A stretch of DNA of 6,088 nt from an uncultured Bacteroidales bacterium. GTDB taxonomy: Bacteria; Bacteroidota; Bacteroidia; Bacteroidales; UBA932. The notes beneath the pieces were generated by a model that was not told the DNA's origin, made no database searches, and worked only from the letters and a program-made list of their open reading frames with translations. Positions 1-6,088 of this stretch are shown here, in pieces (position 1 is the stretch's first letter; each line of letters opens with the position of its first letter). Position numbers and translations under genes: made by a program. Location: assembly GCA_946405645.1 (NCBI GenBank), contig CAMJHW010000087.1, positions 1 to 6,088 of the forward strand, read 5' to 3'.

Positions 1-2054
1 ACATCTTCTACATCTTTTTCCTCATCGGGGCGGTGGTCCTGGTGGGCCAGCTCATACGCGTCCAGGCTTTCTTCAAGCCGGATCCCGCCATCGAGGCGGA
101 GCTTACGCCGCCCGTGACGAAGGATGTCATACGCCCGGCCCGCGGAGCAATCCTCGCCAGGGACGGACGCATGCTGGCCATCTCCTTCCCTTCTTATACC
201 ATCGCGATGGACCCTTCCGTCCTGAAGGACGAATTCGCCAAGGACAAGGAGGAAGGCAAGGCACGCGAGCAGGAATGGATGGGCAAGGCCCGTTCCCTGT
301 CAGCCGGACTTGCGGAGTTCTTCCCCGAGAAGACCGCCGACGAATACTTCGAGCAGATCAGGAAGGACCGCGAGAGCGGGAGGCGTTTCCGCTCCATCGG
401 CACTCCCGTGGATTACGAGACGCTCCAGAAGATCAAGCAGCTTCCGCTGTTCAATGAAGGACAGTACAAGGGCGGACTCATCGTCACGCAGAAGGACGTC
501 AGGCAGTACCCTTATGGCACCCTTGCCAGACGTGTCATCGGTTTCGTACGCGACAATACCGACGCCAGCACCAACAACTACATCGGCATCGAGGGCAAAT
601 ACAACTCCAAGCTCCACGGTGACGAGGGTTACCGTTACACTGTAGTGAAGGACGGGCGCAAGAGGGTGCAGGTATTCGACAGTACGGCTGTCAAGCCTGT
701 GGACGGTCTCGACGTCCGCACCACCCTCGACGTGGACATCCAGGACCTGGCAGACCGCTCGCTGCGTGCGCAGATCGACACCAACCGCAAGATCGAAGGC
801 GGCTGCGCCATCGTGATGGACGTCGCCACCGGAGCGATCCGCGCCATGGTGAACCTCAAGCGCGACCCTAAGACCGGAAAGATGGAGGAGTCCTACAACT
901 ACGCCATCGGCCGTGCAGGAGAGCCCGGATCGGTATTCAAGGCCTCCACCATCATGACCCTCCTGGAGGACGGATACATCCACTCCCTCGAAGAGACCAT
1001 CCCCACGAACCACGGCAAGGAAGGAACCCTGCCTCTCGACCAGCACATCTACGACTACGAGCGCCAGTACGGCACCAACGAGATAACGATCCTCAAGGGC
1101 TTGGAGATGTCCTCGAACTACGTATTCGCGCATCTCGCGGTCAAGAACTACTCGAACCATCCGAAGGACTTCATCGACAAGCTGTACATGTACAAGCTCG
1201 GAGAGGCTTTTGACTTCGACCTGGCCGGAATGGCCACCCCTTCGGTACCTTCGCCGGACAAGGATTCCTGGAGCATCACAAGCCTCGGCACTACGGCCTA
1301 CGGGTACTCCGTCACCGAGACTCCCCTGCATATCCTGACGTTCTACAACGCCATCGCCAACAAGGGAAAGATGATGAAGCCGTACCTCGTGGAGGACATA
1401 GAGAAGAACGGAGTCGTCAAAGAGACTCTCGGCCCGAGCATACTCAACGCTTCGATCTGCTCGCGCGCGACGGCCGATACGATCACCCGCGGCCTCACGG
1501 CCGTGGTCCAGAGCGGAACGGCCACACGCCTGCGCAACACCAAGTTCAAGGTGGCCGGCAAGACCGGCACGGCAAGGATAGTCCTGGACGAGCAGGATTC
1601 CAAGACCGCAGCCGGCAGATACAACGACGAATGGGGCCGTAAGAAGAATCAAGCCACTTTCGTGGGATTCTTCCCGGCCGAACAGCCCAAGTATTCGTTC
1701 ATCGTGGTCATCTACTCGATCCTCAGCGGCGAGAGTTTCTATGGAGGCACCCTCCCCGCCCTTGCAGCACGAGACATCGTGGACGGCATATGGTCGATGG
1801 ACCCCGTATGGATGGAGACTCTTGAGCCGAAGGCTTCCGTGCCGCCGATGCCGGCGACGGAGATGCTTGCCCAGGTGCAGGAAAACCCTACGATCCCCGA
1901 CCTCTCCGGACTGGGCCTCCGGGATGCGCTGTACGCCGTCGAGAACAGCGGGATGAAATGTGAATATACGGGAACGGGGCACGTCGCCTCCCAGTCCCCG
2001 AAGGCCGGAACGGCCGCGACAAAGGGCGGCACAGTCAAGATTACGCTGAAATGA
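1..2054 (+). CDS. ftsI: Septal peptidoglycan transpeptidase FtsI (class B PBP with PASTA domain), 5' partial
   Basis: Class B penicillin-binding protein, the D,D-transpeptidase that crosslinks septal peptidoglycan in the periplasm, anchored in the inner membrane. The reading frame is open to the window edge (first full codon at 3), so the N-terminus is missing. The GTG at 33 lies inside the membrane segment (IFYIFFLIGAVVLVGQLI) and is not the start. Counting from GTG 33 as residue 1: a dimerisation or pedestal domain follows, with RGAILARDG near 38-46, YPYGTLA near 159-165 and GIEGKY near 185-190. The transpeptidase domain has the catalytic SVFK (Ser300, Lys303), SSN (360-362) and KTGT (510-513). 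A single PASTA domain fills about 617-673. All three active-site motifs are intact. The charged 70-85 stretch looks helical. The end overlaps murE by four bases. Neighbouring murE, mraY and ftsW favour FtsI over an elongation PBP2, and PASTA-bearing FtsI is usual in Bacteroidota. Confidence 0.95.
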   Translation, partial: IFYIFFLIGAVVLVGQLIRVQAFFKPDPAIEAELTPPVTKDVIRPARGAILARDGRMLAISFPSYTIAMDPSVLKDEFAKDKEEGKAREQEWMGKARSLSAGLAEFFPEKTADEYFEQIRKDRESGRRFRSIGTPVDYETLQKIKQLPLFNEGQYKGGLIVTQKDVRQYPYGTLARRVIGFVRDNTDASTNNYIGIEGKYNSKLHGDEGYRYTVVKDGRKRVQVFDSTAVKPVDGLDVRTTLDVDIQDLADRSLRAQIDTNRKIEGGCAIVMDVATGAIRAMVNLKRDPKTGKMEESYNYAIGRAGEPGSVFKASTIMTLLEDGYIHSLEETIPTNHGKEGTLPLDQHIYDYERQYGTNEITILKGLEMSSNYVFAHLAVKNYSNHPKDFIDKLYMYKLGEAFDFDLAGMATPSVPSPDKDSWSITSLGTTAYGYSVTETPLHILTFYNAIANKGKMMKPYLVEDIEKNGVVKETLGPSILNASICSRATADTITRGLTAVVQSGTATRLRNTKFKVAGKTGTARIVLDEQDSKTAAGRYNDEWGRKKNQATFVGFFPAEQPKYSFIVVIYSILSGESFYGGTLPALAARDIVDGIWSMDPVWMETLEPKASVPPMPATEMLAQVQENPTIPDLSGLGLRDALYAVENSGMKCEYTGTGHVASQSPKAGTAATKGGTVKITLK
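2051..2054 (+). other. ftsI/murE four-base stop-start overlap (ATGA)
   Basis: The murE ATG (2051-2053) overlaps the ftsI TGA (2052-2054) in a different reading frame. The bases before it (GTCAAGATTACGCTGAA) contain no purine-rich ribosome-binding site. This is the usual arrangement for termination-reinitiation coupling, so murE output probably depends on ribosomes finishing ftsI. The overlap is seen directly; the coupling is inferred. Confidence 0.8.
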
Positions 2055-3457
2055 GACTCGAAGACATCATAAGGAACACCGGTGCGGAGATAGTCCGCGG
2101 TGAGAACGGGACACAGGTAAGCTCCATCTGCAGCGATTCCCGCAAGGCAGTACCCGGATCGCTCTTCATCGCCGTGAAGGGCTTCGCCACCGACGGGCAC
2201 AAGTTCATCGACGCGGCGCTCGAAGCCGGTGCCGTGGCGGTCGTCTCGGCCGACCGCAAGGGCCTGGCCCTCTGCGCCGCCAACTTCTACGACCACCCGT
2301 CTGAGAAGCTTCAACTCGTAGGCATCACCGGAACGAACGGCAAGACTACGACCGTCACCCTGCTTTACAACCTCTTCATGGGTCTCGGATACAACTGCGG
2401 ACTGCTCTCGACCATCGCCAACTATGTCGGCAGGGAGCGCCTCGAGACCGACAACACCACTTCCGACCCCATCACCATCAATTCCCTCATGAGCCGTATG
2501 GCCGACGCCGGATGCGAATACTGCTTCATGGAGGTCAGTTCCATCGGCGTTGAGCAGGAACGCGTGGCCGGTCTCAAGTTCAAGGTCGGTATCTTCTCCA
2601 ACCTCACTCACGACCACCTCGACTACCACGGCACGTTCGCGGAGTACCTCAGGTGCAAGAAGCTGTTCTTCGACAATCTCCCCGCCGACGCTACGGCCAT
2701 CACCAACATCGACGACCGGAACGGCCGCGTGATGGTGCAGAACACCGCCGCGAAGGTTGTGACCTACTCCTGCAAGGGCCTCGCGGACCATACTTGCCGC
2801 ATCATGGAGGAGAGTTTCGAGGGTATGATGCTCAAGATCGACGGGATGGAGGTATGGACGAAGCTCATCGGACAGCACAACGCTTATAACTTGCTGGCCA
2901 TCTATTCCGCGGCGCTGGCAGTCGGAGCCACGCAGGAAGAGGCGCTGCTTTCGCTCAGCCGCCTAGAGTCCGCCAAGGGCCGCCTGGAAAACATCCGCGG
3001 ACCCCGCGGCATCTCGACCATCATAGACTACGCTCACACTCCCGACGCCATGGAGAACGTCCTCAAGACCCTCCGCGACATCGAACCAGCCAAGCAGCTC
3101 ATCTGCCTGTTCGGCTGCGGCGGAGACCGCGACAAGACGAAGCGTCCCGAGATGGCCAAAGTCGCTGAGGAGTATGCCGACCGCATCATCGTGACCTCGG
3201 ACAACAGCCGTACTGAACGGACAGAAGACATCATGGAAGACATCCGCAAGGGATTCACGCCCGCCGGACAGGCGAAGGCCATATTCATCGCCGACCGCAA
3301 GGAAGCGATACGCACCGCCATCCTCACCGCCGACGAGGGCGCCACGATCCTCCTCGCGGGCAAGGGACACGAGACTTACCAGATCATAGGCCGCGAGAAG
3401 CGGCATTTCGACGAGAAGGAAATCGTCGAAGGGATATTTGCAAACGTACAAGCCTAG
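2051..3457 (+). CDS. murE: UDP-MurNAc-L-Ala-D-Glu:amino acid ligase MurE (predicted meso-diaminopimelate-adding)
   Basis: Cytoplasmic ATP-dependent ligase adding the third stem-peptide residue to UDP-MurNAc-L-Ala-D-Glu. At 468 aa it is slightly shorter than typical MurE. N-terminal UDP-binding domain about 1-88 (SDSRKAVPGSLFIA at 28-41). Central ATPase domain has the P-loop GTNGKTT (94-100), MEVSS (160-164, Glu161), NLTHDH (184-189, His189) and YLRCKK (199-204), whose Lys203 is the likely carbamylated lysine. The C-terminal domain starts near 315, with DYAHTPDAM (326-334), GCGGDRDKTKRP (355-366) and GKGHETYQ (437-444). Arg365, Asn385, Arg387, Gly437 and Glu441 align with the E. coli diaminopimelate contacts as I recall them, so meso-DAP is predicted. 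Three expected motifs deviate: TTSD at 136-139, SSI at 163-165, DNSR at 384-387. The ATG overlaps the ftsI stop and has no Shine-Dalgarno, which suggests coupled translation. Function is secure; the amino acid added is inference. Confidence 0.95.
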   Translation: MRLEDIIRNTGAEIVRGENGTQVSSICSDSRKAVPGSLFIAVKGFATDGHKFIDAALEAGAVAVVSADRKGLALCAANFYDHPSEKLQLVGITGTNGKTTTVTLLYNLFMGLGYNCGLLSTIANYVGRERLETDNTTSDPITINSLMSRMADAGCEYCFMEVSSIGVEQERVAGLKFKVGIFSNLTHDHLDYHGTFAEYLRCKKLFFDNLPADATAITNIDDRNGRVMVQNTAAKVVTYSCKGLADHTCRIMEESFEGMMLKIDGMEVWTKLIGQHNAYNLLAIYSAALAVGATQEEALLSLSRLESAKGRLENIRGPRGISTIIDYAHTPDAMENVLKTLRDIEPAKQLICLFGCGGDRDKTKRPEMAKVAEEYADRIIVTSDNSRTERTEDIMEDIRKGFTPAGQAKAIFIADRKEAIRTAILTADEGATILLAGKGHETYQIIGREKRHFDEKEIVEGIFANVQA

Positions 3458-3472
3458 AACCATAAAGTAACA
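3458..3472 (+). promoter_or_regulatory. A-rich murE-mraY spacer, likely mraY translation leader
   Basis: The 15 bases between the murE TAG and the mraY ATG read AACCATAAAGTAACA, much more A-rich than the flanking genes. There is no GGAGG-like site. TAAAG ends six bases before the ATG and is at best a weak Shine-Dalgarno. Bacteroidota often initiate from unstructured A-rich leaders without a strong site, which fits. No room for a terminator. Confidence 0.4.
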
Positions 3473-4657
3473 ATGCTCTACCATCTTTTTGAAGCGCTCA
3501 AAGACTACGACATCCCCGGACAGGGCCTGATGGGTTACCTGTCCTTCAGGGCCATGCTCGCCAATGTCATCAGCATGCTCTTCGCTTTCTTCGCCGGAGA
3601 GCCGATCATCCGCTGGCTGCAGCGCCGGCAGATCGGCGAGACCATCCGCGACCTGGGACTCGAGGGCCAGATGCAGAAGAAAGGCACCCCGACGATGGGC
3701 GGCGTCATCATCATCGTCGCCACGCTCGTCGGAGTCCTGCTAATCTCCGACCTGACCAACATCTATACCCAGCTCCTGCTCCTCACCACCCTGTGGTGCG
3801 GAGGCGTAGGCTTCGCCGACGACTATATCAAAGTGTTCAAGCACAACAAGGAAGGTCTGAGCGAAAGGATGAAGATGCTCCTGCTCTTCGGGCTCGCCCT
3901 GTGCATCGCGCTTATCGTATGCGTCAGCCCGAGCATCCCGACCGACAACCTGGTGACCACCATACCGTTCTTCAAGGCCAACGAGTTCGACTACTCATGG
4001 TTGTCGCCCTTCAAAGGTCAGTTCGGAGTGTACTGCACCTGGGGGATCTACCTGATCCTGATCATCTTCGTCATCCTCGCCTGCTCGAACGGCACCAACC
4101 TCACCGACGGCATGGACGGCCTGGCAGCAGGCACTTCGGCCATCGTCGGCGTCGTGATCGGCGTCCTCGCATGGCTGGGCGGCAACGCCCTGAATGCCGA
4201 CTACCTGAACATCATGTTCATACCCGGCTCGGGAGAAGTGGCAGTGTTCATGGCGGCTTTCGTAGGAGCGCTGGTTGGATTCCTGTGGTATAACTGCTAC
4301 CCTGCACAGGTTTTCATGGGCGACACCGGCAGCCTCACCCTGGGCGGAATCATCGGCGTGAGCGCCGTGCTCATCCGCAAGGAGCTTCTCCTGCCCATCC
4401 TGTGCGGCATCTTCCTCGTAGAGAGCCTTTCGGTCATCATCCAGAGGGCGTATTTCAAGAAAACAAAGAAAAAATACGGCGAAGGCCGCAGGGTGTTCAA
4501 GATGACCCCGCTGCATCACCATTTCCAGAAGGAAGGCATACCGGCATTGATACAGAAGCCGGTCCGCGCATTGCCGGAGGCCAAGATCGTAGCCCGATTC
4601 TGGTTCGTCGAGATCATACTCGCAATCGCAACGCTCGCGTTGCTCAAGGTCAGATAA
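3473..4657 (+). CDS. mraY: Phospho-N-acetylmuramoyl-pentapeptide transferase MraY
   Basis: Integral inner-membrane enzyme that transfers phospho-MurNAc-pentapeptide from UDP to undecaprenyl phosphate, giving lipid I, the first membrane-bound wall precursor. The 394 aa are full length for the family. Family motifs in order: KKGTPTMGG (69-77), GFADDYIK (113-120, Asp116-Asp117), NLTDGMDGLA (209-218), MGDTGSL (282-288) and the MTPLHHHFQ signature (344-352, His348-350). I count about ten hydrophobic segments, near 25-41, 76-93, 98-114, 134-152, 189-204, 221-236, 258-273, 289-301, 305-324 and 377-392. A basic loop, KKTKKKYGEGRR (329-340), just precedes the His motif. The start at 3473 is supported by the MLYHLFEALKDYDIPG N-terminus, which resembles other Bacteroidota MraY proteins, and by its position just after the murE stop. 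Two stop codons stand in tandem (TAATAA, 4655-4660). All catalytic residues I can identify are present, and nothing suggests a different glycosyl-phosphate transferase. Confidence 0.97.
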   Translation: MLYHLFEALKDYDIPGQGLMGYLSFRAMLANVISMLFAFFAGEPIIRWLQRRQIGETIRDLGLEGQMQKKGTPTMGGVIIIVATLVGVLLISDLTNIYTQLLLLTTLWCGGVGFADDYIKVFKHNKEGLSERMKMLLLFGLALCIALIVCVSPSIPTDNLVTTIPFFKANEFDYSWLSPFKGQFGVYCTWGIYLILIIFVILACSNGTNLTDGMDGLAAGTSAIVGVVIGVLAWLGGNALNADYLNIMFIPGSGEVAVFMAAFVGALVGFLWYNCYPAQVFMGDTGSLTLGGIIGVSAVLIRKELLLPILCGIFLVESLSVIIQRAYFKKTKKKYGEGRRVFKMTPLHHHFQKEGIPALIQKPVRALPEAKIVARFWFVEIILAIATLALLKVR

Positions 4658-4660
4658 TAA

Positions 4661-4668
4661 AGAAAGAG
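4661..4668 (+). promoter_or_regulatory. Purine-rich ribosome binding site of murD
   Basis: AGAAAGAG lies five bases before the murD ATG, in a 16-base A/T-rich spacer that begins with the second stop of the tandem TAATAA. It is the most Shine-Dalgarno-like site in the window and supports the start at 4674. The match to the anti-Shine-Dalgarno is partial. Confidence 0.5.
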
Positions 4669-4673
4669 TATAT

Positions 4674-6014
4674 ATGTCAAGGATTGTAGTATTGGGAGGA
4701 GCAGAGAGCGGAGTCGGAGCCGCCGTGCTCGCAAAAGTGAAAGGATTCGACGTATTCCTCTCGGACAAGGGGAAGATAGCCGACCATTATGCGCAAACCC
4801 TCAGGGAATGGGAGATTCCCTTCGAGGAGGGGCAGCATAGCGAGGAACTCATTCTCAACGCCGACGAGGTGGTGAAGAGTCCCGGCATCCCCACTGCCGC
4901 CCCCATGGTCCAGAAGCTCATGCAGCAGGGCACTCCCATCATTTCGGAAATCGAGTTCGCCGGACGGTACGACACCGCCCGCAAGATATGCATCACCGGT
5001 TCGAACGGCAAGACCACCACTACCTCGCTCATCTACTACCTGCTGCAGCAGGCGGGACTGAACGTCGGTCTCGGCGGCAATATCGGGAAGAGCTACGCAT
5101 ATCAGGTGGCCACCGAGCACTTCGACTATTACGTACTGGAGATCAGCAGCTTCCAGCTGGACAACGTCTATGATTTCCACCCGGACATCGCCATCATCAC
5201 CAACATCACCCCGGACCATCTCGACCGTTACAACTACAATATGGAAGAGTATGTCAAGGCGAAGTTCCGCATTACCCGCAACCTCAGTCCGGAGGACTGT
5301 TTCATCTTCGATTCGGACGACGCCATCACCATCGAGCACCTGAACAAGATCATCGTCCAGGCCAAGATGCTCCCCTTCACCCAGACGAAGAAGGTGGACC
5401 AGGGAGCCTACCTCGAGGGAGAGAAGATCATCGTCAAGTACGAGGAGTCCGAGAGCGCCATCTACCTGAAGGAGCTCGCCCTCGGAGGCAAGCACAACAT
5501 ATACAACTCGATGGCCGCGGCCCTGGCCGCAAAGGCCGTGGACATCGATGATGAGACCATCCGCGGCAGCCTGGCCACCTTCGAGCCCATCGAACACAGG
5601 CTTGAGCCCGTCCTCAGCATCAAGGACGTCCTCTATATCAACGACTCCAAGGCGACCAACGTCGATTCGGCCTGGTACGCCCTCGAATGCCAGACCAAGC
5701 CCGTGGTCTGGATCGTCGGAGGCAAGGACAAAGGCAACGATTACTCGGTCCTCCTCGACCTCGTGAAGGAGAAGGTCAAGGCCATAGTCTGCCTTGGGGT
5801 GGACAACACCAAGATACACGAAGCCTTCGAGAGCATCGTGGGATCGGACAACATCGTCGATACGCAGTCGGCGGAAGCGGCCGTTAAGGCCTCCAGCCGC
5901 TTCGCGTCCCCCGGAGACGTGGTACTGCTGAGCCCGTGCTGTGCGAGCTTCGACCTGTTCAGCTGCTACGAGGACCGCGGAGAGCAGTTCAAGGCAGCGG
6001 TAAGGAACTTGTAA
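4674..6014 (+). CDS. murD: UDP-N-acetylmuramoyl-L-alanine:D-glutamate ligase MurD
   Basis: Cytoplasmic ATP-dependent ligase adding D-glutamate to UDP-MurNAc-L-Ala, the step before MurE. Its 446 aa match the family. The N-terminal Rossmann-like UDP-binding domain has GGAESGVGAA (8-17) and KSPGIP (68-73). The central ATPase domain has the P-loop GSNGKTTT (109-116), EISSFQLD (156-163, Glu156), NITPDHLDRY (177-186, His182), YVKAKFRI (193-200; Lys197 is the likely carbamylated lysine) and GGKHNIYNS (271-279). The C-terminal domain has EHRLE (307-311), INDSKATN (322-329), GGKDKG (349-354) and LLSPCCASFDLF (418-429). SSFQL and DSKATN separate MurD from MurE and MurF. The only local oddity is the Cys-Cys pair at 422-423, where E. 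coli has Ala-Cys. The start is supported by an AGAAAGAG site five bases upstream and by the nucleotide fold beginning at once (SRIVVLGG). It sits 16 bases after mraY. Confidence 0.97.
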   Translation: MSRIVVLGGAESGVGAAVLAKVKGFDVFLSDKGKIADHYAQTLREWEIPFEEGQHSEELILNADEVVKSPGIPTAAPMVQKLMQQGTPIISEIEFAGRYDTARKICITGSNGKTTTTSLIYYLLQQAGLNVGLGGNIGKSYAYQVATEHFDYYVLEISSFQLDNVYDFHPDIAIITNITPDHLDRYNYNMEEYVKAKFRITRNLSPEDCFIFDSDDAITIEHLNKIIVQAKMLPFTQTKKVDQGAYLEGEKIIVKYEESESAIYLKELALGGKHNIYNSMAAALAAKAVDIDDETIRGSLATFEPIEHRLEPVLSIKDVLYINDSKATNVDSAWYALECQTKPVVWIVGGKDKGNDYSVLLDLVKEKVKAIVCLGVDNTKIHEAFESIVGSDNIVDTQSAEAAVKASSRFASPGDVVLLSPCCASFDLFSCYEDRGEQFKAAVRNL

Positions 6015-6029
6015 ACACCTATTGCAGGA
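6015..6029 (+). other. murD-ftsW spacer
   Basis: Fifteen bases (ACACCTATTGCAGGA) separate the murD TAA from the ftsW ATG. The spacer is a multiple of three and has no stop, so murD and ftsW share a reading frame split only by one TAA. No hairpin or terminator is visible, consistent with transcription continuing into ftsW. Confidence 0.5.
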
Positions 6030-6088
6030 ATGGCGCAGAAAAGCAGGATATGGAACTTCTTCGACGGCCTCAAGGGTGACAAGGTCGT
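6030..6088 (+). CDS. ftsW: Septal peptidoglycan glycosyltransferase FtsW, 3' partial (first 19 codons)
   Basis: Only the first 59 bases are present, encoding MAQKSRIWNFFDGLKGDKV and a truncated codon. The 'F..LKGDKV' string matches how Bacteroidota FtsW proteins begin just before their first membrane helix, and ftsW follows murD in dcw clusters of that phylum, so the call rests on a short match plus gene order. FtsW is a SEDS-family membrane glycosyltransferase that polymerises lipid II at the division site with its partner FtsI, whose gene opens this window. The ATG at 6030 is the first in-frame start after the murD stop. An AGGA directly abuts it, too close for a standard Shine-Dalgarno site. 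No catalytic or membrane segment is visible, so the family assignment is inference. Confidence 0.75.
   Translation, partial: MAQKSRIWNFFDGLKGDKV

Noticed and set aside
33..35. GTG as the ftsI start codon
   Set aside because: The frame is open upstream to the window edge and encodes IFYIFFLIGA, the first part of the membrane anchor, so the GTG is an internal valine.
300..1982. 560-codon reverse-strand open frame opposite ftsI
   Set aside because: It is in exact codon register with ftsI, shows no recognisable domain, and is explained by absence of TTA, CTA and TCA codons in the sense gene. ftsI carries intact catalytic motifs.
3433..3440. GATATTTG as a Bacteroidota -7 promoter element (TAnnTTTG) ahead of mraY
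   Set aside because: It lies inside the murE coding end, differs at the first base, and has no good TTTG-like -33 partner at the right distance. A chance match is likely.
4468..4474. G AAA AAA run in mraY as a programmed frameshift site
   Set aside because: It does not fit the X XXY YYZ slippery rule (preceding base is G), it encodes an ordinary basic loop (KKTKKKY), and the MraY frame continues intact through the HHH motif to full length.
4677..5819. 380-codon reverse-strand open frame opposite murD
   Set aside because: Same register effect. It ends at the TCA codon for Ser2 of MurD, and its composition (rich in Val, Asp, Leu, Gly) is that of a complement artefact.
6001..6029. Terminator after murD
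   Set aside because: No inverted repeat or T-run is present, and ftsW starts 15 bases after the stop.

Overview
The window is a GC-rich stretch (I estimate high fifties percent GC) coding almost entirely on the plus strand. It carries five consecutive cell-wall and division genes in the order ftsI, murE, mraY, murD, ftsW. This is the middle of a division and cell wall (dcw) cluster. Gene order and protein style point to the Bacteroidota, most likely a Bacteroidales relative. The indicators are a FtsI-type transpeptidase with a C-terminal PASTA domain, no murF between murE and mraY, a MraY opening with a 'MLYHLFE…SFRA' N-terminus, a MurD with an 'ESGVGAA' nucleotide-fold loop, and almost no classical Shine-Dalgarno sites. 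I cannot name a genus.

Layout: positions 1-2054 hold ftsI, whose first codons lie upstream of the window. It overlaps murE (2051-3457) by four bases (ATGA). After 15 bases comes mraY (3473-4657), after 16 more murD (4674-6014), and after another 15 the first 59 bases of ftsW (6030 to the window end). No gap exceeds 16 bases, all genes point the same way, and no terminator or convincing promoter is visible. One polycistronic message read from a promoter further upstream is the simplest inference.

The genes form one pathway. MurD adds D-glutamate to UDP-MurNAc-L-Ala, and MurE adds the third residue (predicted meso-diaminopimelate). MraY moves the finished UDP-MurNAc-pentapeptide onto undecaprenyl phosphate to make lipid I. 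FtsW polymerises lipid II at the septum and FtsI crosslinks the product. MurF and MurG, also needed, are not in the window.

I found no undescribed system. The points most worth a second look are in MurE, where three positions I expect to be conserved differ (TTPD to TTSD, SSH to SSI, DNPR to DNSR) while the other catalytic and diaminopimelate-contacting residues are kept. Long reverse-strand open frames come from near-absence of TTA, CTA and TCA codons and are not genes.
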